Below are positions 46,647 to 56,289 of a stretch of DNA of 64,000 nt, piece after piece. This DNA comes from Przewalskia tangutica (taxonomy: Eukaryota; Streptophyta; Magnoliopsida; Solanales; Solanaceae): the NCBI GenBank assembly GCA_029844215.1, contig CM056733.1:9173501-9237500 (forward strand), in the 5' to 3' direction. How positions within the stretch are numbered: position 1 is the first letter of the stretch; the number at the start of each line of letters is the position of its first letter. The position numbers were made by a program, and so were the translations under genes. The notes below the pieces were generated by a model. The model had not been told where the DNA came from, searched no databases, and was given only the letters and a program-made list of their open reading frames with translations.

Positions 46647-47839
46647 ATGCCTCCACGCAAGGCAACCAGAGCCCAGAAGGGCAAGGCAGCAGAGGGAGCT
46701 GCGAGTAGAACAACAACGGTCTCTCCTACGACTACGGCACCTGAGCCTCCAGTTCCGCAGCCTGGGGCAGAGGAGATGGGTTACAAGGAGATGGCCCAGT
46801 TATTGGCCAGGATCGTGGCCAGGCACGAGGATAGACTGGATGCAGCAGCCTCGGCCCAGAGTATCCATAGTTCACCCGAGGTCAGATAGTTTGAGGCTAC
46901 GAGATTTTCTGAGTTGTAGCCCACCTGAGTTCTACGGGTCGAGGCCTGAGGATGATCCGCAGGAGTTCATCCGATTCTGACGGATCATGAGAGTGATCAA
47001 GGCTTCGGAGACCGAGTCAGTGGTTTTGGGTTCACATCGGCTGCGTGATACTGCAGTCGACTGGTTTGATTCGTGGGAGCTGTCCCGGGGGGAACATGCA
47101 CCTCCAGCTGGTTGGGGTGAGTTCTCAGAGGCGTTCCTTGGCCATTTCTTGCCTCCACAGATGAGGAGGGCACGGGCCGACAGATTTTTGATGCTAAGAC
47201 AAAGAGGGCGCACAGTTCGGGAGTACAATGTAGAGTTTGACTCATTGGCCCGGTATGTCCCCGCTGTGGTGGCCAATATGGAGGATAGAGTGCACCGTTA
47301 TGTCACCGGACTTGACGATTATTTAGCGGAGGGATGCACAGCAGTAGCTCTTCAGCCGAGCATGGACATTGCCCGCATCCAGGCCTATGCGCAGCAGACT
47401 GAGGAACGTAGAGGTCGACGGAATAACCAAGATCAGCAGAAGAGGGCCAGGACAGTAGAGTCCTCTGGTGACCTTCGAGGCAGGCAGCCTCAGCAGCAGG
47501 CTAGTTATTTACCTCAGCCAGTACAGAGTGCTCCATCACGCCTTCGGGCGCTCAGAAATTCGGGAGCGGTCGTGCTCCTGTGTTTCAGGTTTTTGGGGGA
47601 GCAGGGACGTTAGTCAGATGGGACCACCCCTACCTCGTTGTGGCCGTTGTGGTAGGCTCCATGGTGGGGAGTGTCGTGCTGGAATGGGGGTTTGTTTTGT
47701 ATGCGGCCAGCAGGGCCATTTTGCGAGGAATTGTCCAACCAGAGATAGCGCGGATGTAGAGACTCGACCGGGATCGATGGTGATTCATCTCCTCCTTTTG
47801 TGCGCCGTGCAGGGAAGGAACATGAGTAGAACGGCATGA
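46647..47839 (+). pseudogene. gag: gag of A2
   Basis: ATG at 46647, in MPPRKATRAQKGKAAEGAAS. The frame is open to about 46885, then shifts, and an in-frame TGA stands at about 46978, where other copies suggest a glutamine codon. The capsid core is open from 46987: SETESVVLGSHRLRDTAVDW, FLGHFLPPQMRRARADRF, VREYNVEFDSLARYVPAVVA, HRYVTGLDDYLAEGC. A linker (RGRQPQQQASYLPQPVQS) follows. After another shift comes a cysteine-rich nucleocapsid (47640-47760) with CGRCGRLHGGEC and a perfect CCHC knuckle CFVCGQQGHFARNC. It ends at TGA 47837-47839. The Gag is of family B type. Three small lesions separate it from an intact frame, and at least one lies at a CAG site. Confidence 0.85.
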
Positions 47840-48207
47840 AGGGACAGTGAAGTAATAGTTACAGGTATATTCTTAACCCTCTAGAGACTAGTATGCATTG
47901 TTGTTATGGTAATGTGTTAAGTGCTATATTTGGATAGCTTCGTGTAAAAATGTGATTTAGAAGCCTGATTAGTGAAAAAGGGTAAGTCTGGGGATGAGAA
48001 AATTTTTGAACCTTAGAAGTTATAACAATCGAGACCTTAGAGGTAAGGCCGACTAGAGTAAAAGATTTTACAGTGATCCTTGTCGGAAGTACATAGTATG
48101 TGGGGAGTATTTTTTTGGGTGATAAGTCCATGAGTGGCATAACTGATTCTTGTGTGAGTGGAGTAGTGAAGACTATACCGACACCTGCGTTTTGGAGACT
48201 TAGAAGG
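47840..48207 (+). other. 3' noncoding module of A2
   Basis: About 370 bp with no coding signal between the gag stop and the PPT hairpin. It is closely similar to 60940-61140 of C2 (AACCCTCTAGAGACT, GGATAGCTT, AATGTGATTTAGAA, GAGACCTTAGA.GTAAGGCC), linking families A and C. A1 keeps a degraded version at 5101-5470. I saw no counterpart in B. Confidence 0.75.
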
Positions 48208-48241
48208 AACATTCGGGACGAATGTTTCTAAGGGGGGAGAA
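48208..48241 (+). other. Polypurine tract and hairpin of A2
   Basis: AACATTCG (48208-48215), loop GGA, CGAATGTT (48219-48226), then AAGGGGGGAGAA (48230-48241) directly before the LTR. Confidence 0.87.
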
Positions 48242-51200
48242 TGTTACACCCCGTAAATTCGAGAAGATAAGATAAGTTGACAAACATGTGTTAGACGGAT
48301 TTTGAGTCTACCTCGGAGTGTTGTACCCCAGTTGATAAGAGTTTCGAGGTGTTTAAAAGCCTAATATGTAGTTCGTTAAATCTAGATCCCAACACAACAA
48401 ACCGTTCGTCGATAGGACATCGGAGTCAAAAGTTATGGAAGTTTCAAGTTTGCGCGCAATGCAAAGCGCTTTCGTGGTACAGCGTCGCGGCCGGACGTGG
48501 CCGCGCGCCGTTGTATCGGGGTCCGCGGGGTTGCAGCGCGCGCCGGACGGTGGCGCGCGCCGATCGCATGGCCGCGCGCCGACGCAGGGCGCGCGGAACG
48601 CCGGAACATTTTCTGGAAGGCGCGCGCGCCAAGGCGGGATTTTCCGCGATAAAAGGCTGAAATCAGGAGATATTTTGTTAAAAACCTATGGGAGGGTGAC
48701 AAGTGTCCTCCCATCCTTTACCAGACAGGGCCTATTTTAGGCCAAGTCTTGGAAGACTTGGCCATTTCATTTCAAAACCCTTCCATGGAAAACCCTCTCC
48801 CTTCTCTCTAGTTTTTGAAGAAAACCTAGCTTAAGAGGAAAGCTGTTGAGCCGGCAAGAAGGAAAAGTGTGGGAAAACTTGTGGAAGCACTGTAGGCGAT
48901 TTTGACGAAGAGGTGGAAGAAAAGGGCTTTGTGGGCTATTCCTTAAGGTAAAAGTTCCTCTCTTGGTTGTGAGTTATACTTGTTTAGTAGTATAGATGTG
49001 AGCCTGAGGCTGTTATATTTTAGTAGTATAGATGTGAGCCTGAGGCTGTTATATTTTAGTAGTATAGATGTGAGCCTGAGGCTGTTATATTTTAGTGGTT
49101 TAGAATTGAGCCTAAGGTTGTTATATTGTAATAGTATAGAGTTGAGCCTGAGGCTGTTTTATTTGAATAGATTTGGGTCTTGTTGTCTTGTTGAAACCGA
49201 AAAGGGGCATGTTAGCCTTAAGATTGTAACTTCAATTGGATTTCTAATTGGGTCGTCGCATGTTGTTAAGGGAGATTGTAGTGTTGAAGATGTCTAGGGC
49301 TAGATATCATGTTAGACCTAAGAATTTGGATTGGAAAGAATTGAAAGGAGTTTAGGATTGATCTATTTTGTATTATTGTGGGGCGTTTGGTTATCGAATT
49401 CGACCTTGAAAAAGGTGGCAGGTTAGTCGAAACAAAGGAAGTTCTGTCCAAATTCTTCCGTAGAATGTAGGAACCTTGCACTTAGCTATTCTACGTTCGA
49501 AGCTAGAGTTTGATAGACGTTTTATGACCCTTATAGGATTGAAATACTACTGTAGCATATTCTACTTAAGGGCGATAGTACTGTGGAGCATATTGCTAAC
49601 CGTCGATAATCGTCGCGAGGTATGTGATTCTTCCTATCCTCTTCAGCATGACTATTTGTAAAATATATAGTGCGGTAGACGCACGTGTGTTAAAGGAATT
49701 TGATTTCCCTTTTGTGTCTTGACTTGATATGAAGTGTTAAGGGCTTCATTGTGTGGAAATAGTAGTAAAGTCTTATCCGCTAGTAACGAGTACTCGGTGG
49801 TTAAAGAATGAGCCCTATTGGTCTCATAAATGTTTATAGTGGTAATTGGTTGGTTTAAAACATAAAGTGTTATAACGGCTTTATGGAAAGTTTGTTATAA
49901 TCACTTTATGTAGCTAAAAGAATGGTTTGTTGATTTCAAAAGCTAAGAGACGTGACTTGTAAGTGACCTAAATGGTGTTGAAAAGTATAAAACCTAATTC
50001 GTGAGAAATGAATACTTGATTTTTTTTTTAAGAATAACGTTACAAATTTCGGAAATGGGAATAAGGATCGAACAAGCCAATGCAGCGTCGATAAAGGAAA
50101 GAAGTAATGACAATTAATCATATTAAAACCAGTAGAAACCTCCATCTGCATAGAAGCTAAGATAAGACAAAATGGCATTACATTTCCTAGATCATGGTCA
50201 TTTAATGAGAATTATTGAAATCAAGTTCTGATTTTCCTAAAAGTTTCAAAGTAAGGAACTCGTTTTCTAAAAGAAAAGAGACTTAAGAATTTGAAGTATT
50301 TTGGTTTAAAAGAAAGGCATGATTTTGTCTTGACTTGTTTTATTAATCATAAAGTGTTGTAATAGCTTTATGGGAAGTTAGTTATAACGACTTTATGGAA
50401 AATAAAGAAATGGACTCATTATTGGATTTAGAATGGTAACTTGATTTTGGAAAAAGGGAAGTAACTCGCTTTCAAATATTGAACTCCTTGTGATGGAAAA
50501 ACATAAGTGACTTGTTTATAAAAGGTAGGAGTACCTTGATCCTAAAGGGGTTAAGTACTTGGGTTTTTAAATGGTATACTTGACGTTGTGTTAAGAAGTA
50601 TTTATAGTACCTTGAGTTGTGTGTACTAGCCTATGCTTGTTGTGGTAGCCTTTGTTGTGCAAGTGTTTGGTTGTGTGCTACCGAGTCTCTCACGAGGCCG
50701 TCTATCCGTTGATTGATGGACATACCGACGCGTTGGGTAGCCCACGTGTATGCTTCCATCAGACGATCCTCTTGGACATGCTGACACGTTGGGTAGCCCA
50801 CGGGTATGCTTCCATTAGGAGTGTTATCTGGTTAGTTGTTTGGACATACTGACACGTTGGGTAGCCCACGGGTATGCTTCCACAGTGAGTATCATCTTGT
50901 TATTTCCTTTGGGGCATACTGACACGTTGGATGGTCCACGGGTATGGGCCCACTAGGATGGTTCCATGGCCATGCTTATACCGAGATGCCGGCATGCGCG
51001 TTATCAGCGAGTTAAATTCCCGGTTGTATTTGAGTGATGATTTCACGTACGAGTCCCCGACTTGACATGATCGCTTATATGTTATGTATCGTAGTTTGGT
51101 TATCATACATGTCTCCGCTTTATATAGACTATTATGATTTCATTTACAGATTTTACGCTTCACATACTTGGTACTGGCCAGATCGACTCCTTCGGGCCGC

Positions 51201-51582
51201 GCTCATGCCGCAGTCGAGGTACATAGCTTGGTCGACCCACTCTCTTAGGATCGCTGTTCGGTTCTCGAAAGCTCCATATCTCCTAAGCTTATCCTCGTGG
51301 TACGGTTCCTCAAGTAGTAGGCTTTGTATATTCAGGGCATGGCGGCCCCGTCCCGTCATTATGGTTTCAAAATTCTAGAGGTCCAGTAAGATCACAGAGT
51401 GTTTGTAAGTGGATGTAATCGCTCAAGTTTTAATTTATGTACAAAAAGGTAACCGGGTTAGCTCGCTTTATTTCACTGTTTTATATGTTTAAGTTTTTAT
51501 TTCCGTTGGTTTTCTCTGATGTTGTATCACTAGGGTGCCCGGGGTAAGGCACCAGTCACGGGCCCGGGTTCGGGTCGTGACA
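48242..51582 (+). repeat. 3' LTR of A2
   Basis: 3341 bp. It ends ACGGGCCCGGGTTCGGGTCGT-GACA, the undamaged form of the terminus. The CATAAAG/CTTTATG repeat is at 49861-49885. Sub-repeat arrays are as in the 5' LTR. Confidence 0.93.
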
Positions 51583-53060
51583 TCTACGAACCGTCGATAA
51601 TAACCTGCAAGGCCCAGAAAACTGCGAACCTCTGTCGGAGTAGTAGGTCGAGGCCAACTCCTGACTTCCTCGTTCTTGGCCGTATCCACCTGAATACCAT
51701 CAGCCCCGACAATATGCCCAAGAAAAGCCACCGAAGCTAACCAAAACTCACATTTGGAAAACTTGGCGTATAACTGCTGGTCCCGAGAATCACAAGATAG
51801 CCTCAAATGCTCGCATGCTCCCGCCTGAGCGAATAAACCAAGATATCATCGATGAACACTATCACAAACGTGTCAAAAATGGTTTGAACACTCGGTTCAT
51901 CAAATCCATGAATACCACGAGCATCGTCAACCCAAAAGACATGACCGAACTCATAATGCCCGCATCGTCCGAATGCGATCTGTGGACATCCGCCTCGACT
52001 CGCACTGATGATAGCCCGATCGCAGATCAATTCGAGAAATATCTCGCACTTGCACCGGTCGAACAAATCATCAATCCCGGAAGCGGGTATTCGTTTAATG
52101 GTCACCTTGTTCACCGCTCAGATCAACACACATGCGCAGCCCCCGCCCTTCTTCTTCACGAACAATACCGCGCCTGCGGAGAAACACTAGGTCTGGATGA
52201 AGCCGCTTCTCCAAAGAAATCTCGCACTGGTCCTTCAACTCTCTCAACTCGGCAGTGCTATTCTCAGTATGGCGGAATGGAAATAGCCGAGTGTCCGCAA
52301 GACATCGATACAAAACTCTATCTCCTCTCTCGAGGAATACCCGAGGTCGCCCGAAACACGCCCGGGAACTCTCTCGACTACCGAATCGATCGAAATCGCA
52401 CCGCAAATTTCAGATCAAACACCCGAACGAGATGGTAGATGCATTCTTCTCGCACCATCTTCCTAGCTCGAGGTAGGAAATAAACCTATCCTCGGCGATA
52501 CTGATGTTCCTCCCACTCGACAACCGCCTCAGAAACCGGAACCGCATTTACTCTCTCCTCGCAGATACATGGGCGTAGCAAGAAGCTAGCCAATCCATAC
52601 CCATGATCACATCGAAATCGTCATATCCAACTCTATCAAGTCGCCAGTGGTCCGACGATCAGTATATGGTCATCGACAAGCCCTATATACCCGCCGAGCT
52701 ACCACCGAATCACCCATCGCGTAGCTACTCGAAAGTGGTCATGGACTCGTGCTCTATCCCTATCCTACTAGCAATAAGGGAGATATATAGATGACAGAGT
52801 AACCCGGATCTATCAAGGCATACACATCATAATCGAGACTAATAAGGTACTCGTGACGACATCGGTGAGGCCTCCGATCCCGCCGGCCGACAAGGCATAA
52901 ACGCGATCGAGGACCGCTAGAATCGACCGCGCCACGACTCGCCACGACCGCTGGTCCACGAGTACCACGCCCGGGCGTAAATCGTAGGGACGCAAGAACC
53001 GCAATGCACTCGTAGGCCGAGTCCTACCACCGCTGTTCTGGCCTGACAGTTCGCAAAATG
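51583..53060 (-). pseudogene. pol: pol 5' part of B1: protease and RT
   Basis: The end of RT, near the A2 border, is clean: FSKCEFWLASVAFLGHIVGA and RPTTPTEVRSFLGLAGYYRR (51600-51770). The polymerase motif FVIVFIDDILVYS has its aspartates at 51845-51850. The rest of RT (51900-52500) and the protease (52540-52860) are broken by many small indels. The protease active site is damaged at about 52799-52810, with DPG recognisable and the following Ser lost. LASCY and DVIMGMDWL equivalents lie at about 52580-52620. Confidence 0.78.
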
Positions 53061-53821
53061 ACCTCGCCGCCACAAGTATAGCAAGCTCTCAAGTAGTACA
53101 GCTCCCGATTGGAATCTACCACAACGGACACACCGAGCAGCACTCGATCGGTTAGCACCTTGCTACCCCGAAGTTCAAGTCCCGGGCCCCGACCGCCCCA
53201 ATGCACCGGCCGCACCGAAACGATGTAGGAGTGCTCAGCCGGCCGTGGTGCAAACCCAGACGTCACGAGGCCGCCCTCCCGAGAACTACCAAAAATCCGG
53301 CCGTCTTCGCCTTCTTCTCGATGCCGATATCCGCCGACCACCGCTCTACGCCTCGCATCCCGCAGCATGAGCTCGCACGCGGTAATATCCATGCTCGTCA
53401 AGAGCCACACCCGCACAAGACTCGGCCATATAATCATCTAGCCCGGTGACATAGCGATGCACCCTGTCCTCCATATCTGCTACCAATGCAGGGACATATC
53501 GAGCCAAAGAATCGAACTCGACATTGTACTCCCTAACTGTGCGTCCTCTCTGTCTCAGTAACAAAAATATGTCGGCCCGTGCCCTCCTCATCTGTAGAGG
53601 CAAGAAATGAGTGAGAAAGGCCTCCGAGAACTCATCCCAAGTAGTTGGGGACGCGTGCTCTCCCCGGGATAACTCCCACGAATCAAACCAATCGACTGCG
53701 GTATCACGCAGCCGATGCGGACCGAAGATCACGGACTCGGTCTCCGACGCCCTGATCACTCTCATAATCCTCTGTAGCTGACGGATGAACTCCTGCGGAT
53801 CATCCTCCGGCCTCGACCCCC
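53061..53821 (-). pseudogene. gag: gag of B1, 5' end missing
   Basis: The capsid core is open on the minus strand from 53765 to 53346: SETESVIFGPHRLRDTAVDW, EAFLTHFLPLQMRRARADIF, VREYNVEFDSLARYVPALVA, VHRYVTGLDDYMAES. A frameshifted linker and nucleocapsid follow to about 53061. Upstream, homology runs through the codons for RPEDDPQEF and stops at about 53821, after GGCCTCGACCC, where unrelated DNA begins. The first 130 or so codons, the leader and the 5' LTR are absent. No LTR end or target-site signal marks this junction. Confidence 0.82.
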
Positions 53822-54343
53822 CTTCAAACTCACAAATTTTTCTTTGAGCGCAGGTCCTTCATATCAGCAGAAGGTACAACAAAGTTCTTCATACTAGCAG
53901 AAGCAGAAAATACAACAACATTCTTCAGAAGCAGAAAGAAGCAGCGTAGGCATGCACATCAACAATCGTGAGTTCAAATCCCGCAACAAAGTCTAGCGAT
54001 CACCGTGCCTAGAGTCAAATTGCAACCTACGCAGCGGCACAAACGCACAACAAAGACATCATGGCAATCCATATGGTTCACAAATGCATCACAACAAAGG
54101 CATCATGGCAATTCGCTGGCGATCTAGCATGTCCGCCCAAGGACAACATCTCAGCATTCACAACACCCCACATATCATACAGGGATGACATCCCTATTCA
54201 CATAATTGCATTTCTCATATATTTATCATCGTGTTTTAACAGTTATACACTAACTTTTTCTCAAGCTTAGCTTGCAGGAGCATTTATTCTACAGGAGCAG
54301 CAGCAATACGTCCAGGCAACGACGTTATCAGCACAACAAGTCC
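53822..54343. other. Unidentified segment left of the minisatellite
   Basis: No coding frame I can support. It contains local duplications: TATCAGCAGAAGG / TACTAGCAGAAGC at 53862-53910, and GCATCATGGCAAT at 54056-54120 twice. The last 200 bp (54130-54336) resemble the DNA on the far side of the array. Part of a Tat/Ogre-type element, which often carry tandem arrays near their 3' ends, is one possibility, but no diagnostic domain is visible. Confidence 0.4.
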
Positions 54344-55626
54344 AAAAATGACGCCAAGTCCGAAAACGACGCAGAGTCCGAAAACGACGCCAGGTCCGAA
54401 AACGACGCCAAAGTCCGAAAACGACGCCAAAGTCCGAAAACGACGCCAAGTCCGAAAACGACGCCACGTCCAAAACGACGCCACGCCCAAAACGACGCCA
54501 CGCCCAAAACGACGCCACGCCCAAAACGACGCCAAGTCCAAAACGACGCTAAGTCCAAAACGACGCCACGCCCGAAAATGACGCCACGCCCAAAACGACG
54601 CCACGCCCGAAACGACGCCAGTCCAAAACGACGCCAGTCCAAAACGACGCCACGCCCGAAAACGACGCCACGCCCAAAACGACGCCAAGTCGAAACGACG
54701 CCACGCGTCAAACGACGCCACGCCCAAAACGACGCCACGCCCAAAACGACGCCACGCCCAAAACGACGCCACGCCCAAAACGACGCCAAGTCAAACGACG
54801 CCACGCCCGAAAACGACGCCAAGTCAAAACGACGCCACGCAAAACGACGCCACGCCCAAAACGACGCCACGTCAAAACGACGCCACGTCCAAAACGACGC
54901 CAGTCCGAAACGACGCCAGTCCAAACGACGCCAGTCCAAACGACGCCAGTCCAAACGACGCCAAAGTCAAAACGACGCCAAAGTCCAAAACGACGCCAAG
55001 TCCAAAACGACGCCACGCCCAAAACGACGCCACGCCCAAAACGACGCCACGCCCAAAACGACGCCAAGTCCAAAACGACGCCAAGTCCAAACGACGCCAC
55101 GTCCGAAAACGATGTCAAGTCCGAAAACGACGCCACGCCCGAAAACGACGCCACGCCCGAAAACGACGCCACGTCCGAAAACGACGCCACGTCCGAAAAA
55201 GACGCCACGTCCGAAAACGACGCCCCGCCCAAAACGACGCCACGTCAAAACGACGCCACGCCCGAAACGACGCCACGCCCAAAACGACGCCAAGTCCGAA
55301 AACGACGCCACGTCCGAAAACGACGCCACGTCCGAAAACGACGCCACGTCCGAAAACGACGCCAAGTCCGAAAACGACGCCACGTCCGAAAACGACGCCA
55401 CGTCCGAAAACGACGCCACGTCCGAAAACGACGCCAAGTCCGAAAACGACGCCACGTCCGAAAACGACGCCAAGTCCGAAAACGACGCCGAGTCCGAAAA
55501 CGACTCCAAGTCCGAAAACGACGTCAACGACACCAAGACCGAAAACGTCTCCAAGTCCGAAAACGACGCTGAGTCCGAAAACGACGCCAAAGTCCAAAAC
55601 TGACGCCCCGCCCAAAGACGACGTCA
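54344..55626. repeat. 17/18-bp minisatellite array, no stop codons over long stretches in all frames
   Basis: About 70 tandem units. The 18-bp form is CGAAAACGACGCCA(C/A)GTC; the 17-bp form lacks one G (ACGCCCAAAACGACGCC). Because 18 is a multiple of three and no frame of the unit has a stop, all six frames stay open for long distances. Plus frames read repeats of ENDATS, KTTPRP or KRRHAQ; minus frames read VASFSD, GVVFGR or WRRFRT. The longest plus frame (to 55603) has no ATG in front of it; its upstream limit is a TTG. Each 18-bp unit has four CpG, so the array is unusually CpG-rich for this DNA. I regard it as non-coding satellite-like DNA. Confidence 0.9.
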
Positions 55627-55861
55627 TCAGCATATCACATCTATGCAAGGACAATTCATCTACTCTCAAAAATTGCATTTCTTATTCATGCTTTATTACT
55701 CTGTCTTAGCAGTTATGCACTAACTCTTTCTTGAGCTTTAGTCTACAGGGGCAGTTGCAGTAGGGACAACATATTCGCATTCACAGTCGCAGCGTGTCTG
55801 TGCAAGGGCGAAATCACAGCATTTGCAGCAGGCATCACATTTTCGCAGGATAGCATTTTCT
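55627..55861. other. Unidentified segment right of the minisatellite
   Basis: Partly a diverged repeat of the left flank: AATTGCATTTCTTATTCATG and CAGTTATGCACTAACTCTTT against ACAGTTATACACTAACTTTT on the left. It is rich in GCAG and CACA words and has no coding frame. C2 is inserted after 55861; TTTCT (55857-55861) would be the left target duplication. Confidence 0.45.
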
Positions 55862-56078
55862 TGTTATACCCCGTATTTCAAGAGTATGTACGTGAGCGCG
55901 TACGTATTATAATTTGAGCCTTAAAGTTAGGCTAAGTTCGAAAATTTTGTGCACAAGTACCGAAAGGAGTCGTTTTTCGACGAAACGTTTCCACAGCTTT
56001 CGTAGGGAAAATTCCGGCTATGTCATTTATAATTTTTGCGGATTTTTCCGAGAGACGAAACATTTTGGACCAACGGGA

Positions 56079-56096
56079 GGGTGACACTTGTCACCC
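56079..56096 (+). promoter_or_regulatory. U3 inverted repeat of C2
   Basis: GGGTGACA and TGTCACCC arms with a 2-bp centre. The same repeat is at 61943-61960 in the 3' LTR. Confidence 0.55.
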
Positions 56097-56281
56097 AAGT
56101 GGACGGTTTGGTTGAGCTTTCTTTGGCACGTTTTTTGTGCTATTTTGTGGTCAAGGGTTAGGTAGGATATTTTTGTGTAGTTGATGAGCAAGTGGGACCC
56201 ACAAACACATGGCTTCATCTTGACCTTACACTTGCCTTACACTTGGATAGATCTTGGCCATTGGTTGGCTTTCACTTGACC

Positions 56282-56289
56282 TATAAATA
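56282..56289 (+). promoter_or_regulatory. Probable TATA box of the C2 5' LTR
   Basis: TATAAATA after CTTGACC, 420 bp into the LTR. A second TATAAATA lies at 56480-56487 and could be an alternative start. Confidence 0.68.

Larger units (their letters stand above)
43096..51582 (+). mobile_element. Element A2: complete gag-only (TR-GAG-like) element
   Basis: 5' LTR (43096-46444), primer site (46449-46459), leader, gag (46647-47839), 3' noncoding module, PPT (48230-48241), 3' LTR (48242-51582). It is flanked by a perfect 5-bp duplication TCTAC (43091-43095 and 51583-51587) in B1 pol. The internal region is 1.8 kb and contains no trace of protease, RT, RNase H or integrase. It is the structural reference for family A here. 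Confidence 0.93.
7903..53821 (-). mobile_element. Element B1: Tekay-type gag-pol element, split by two insertions and 5'-truncated
   Basis: Minus-strand order from the 3' end: LTR (7903-10326), pol 3' part (10480-11761), [B2 insertion 11762-42371], RNase H part (42372-43095), [A2 insertion 43096-51582], RT, protease and capsid part of gag (51583-53821). The pieces join in register: AGGA at 11758-11761 resumes as AGGAC at 42372-42376, and TCTAC (43091-43095) is repeated at 51583-51587. Homology ends abruptly at about 53821 inside gag, so the gag start, primer site and 5' LTR are missing. This is the oldest of the three B copies by nesting order. Confidence 0.85.

Noticed and set aside
54272..55603. 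A 443-codon open frame as a repetitive protein gene
   Set aside because: Opens at a TTG, not an ATG. Equal-length frames exist on both strands because the 18-bp unit has no stop in any frame, and unit slippage between 17 and 18 bp changes the peptide at random.
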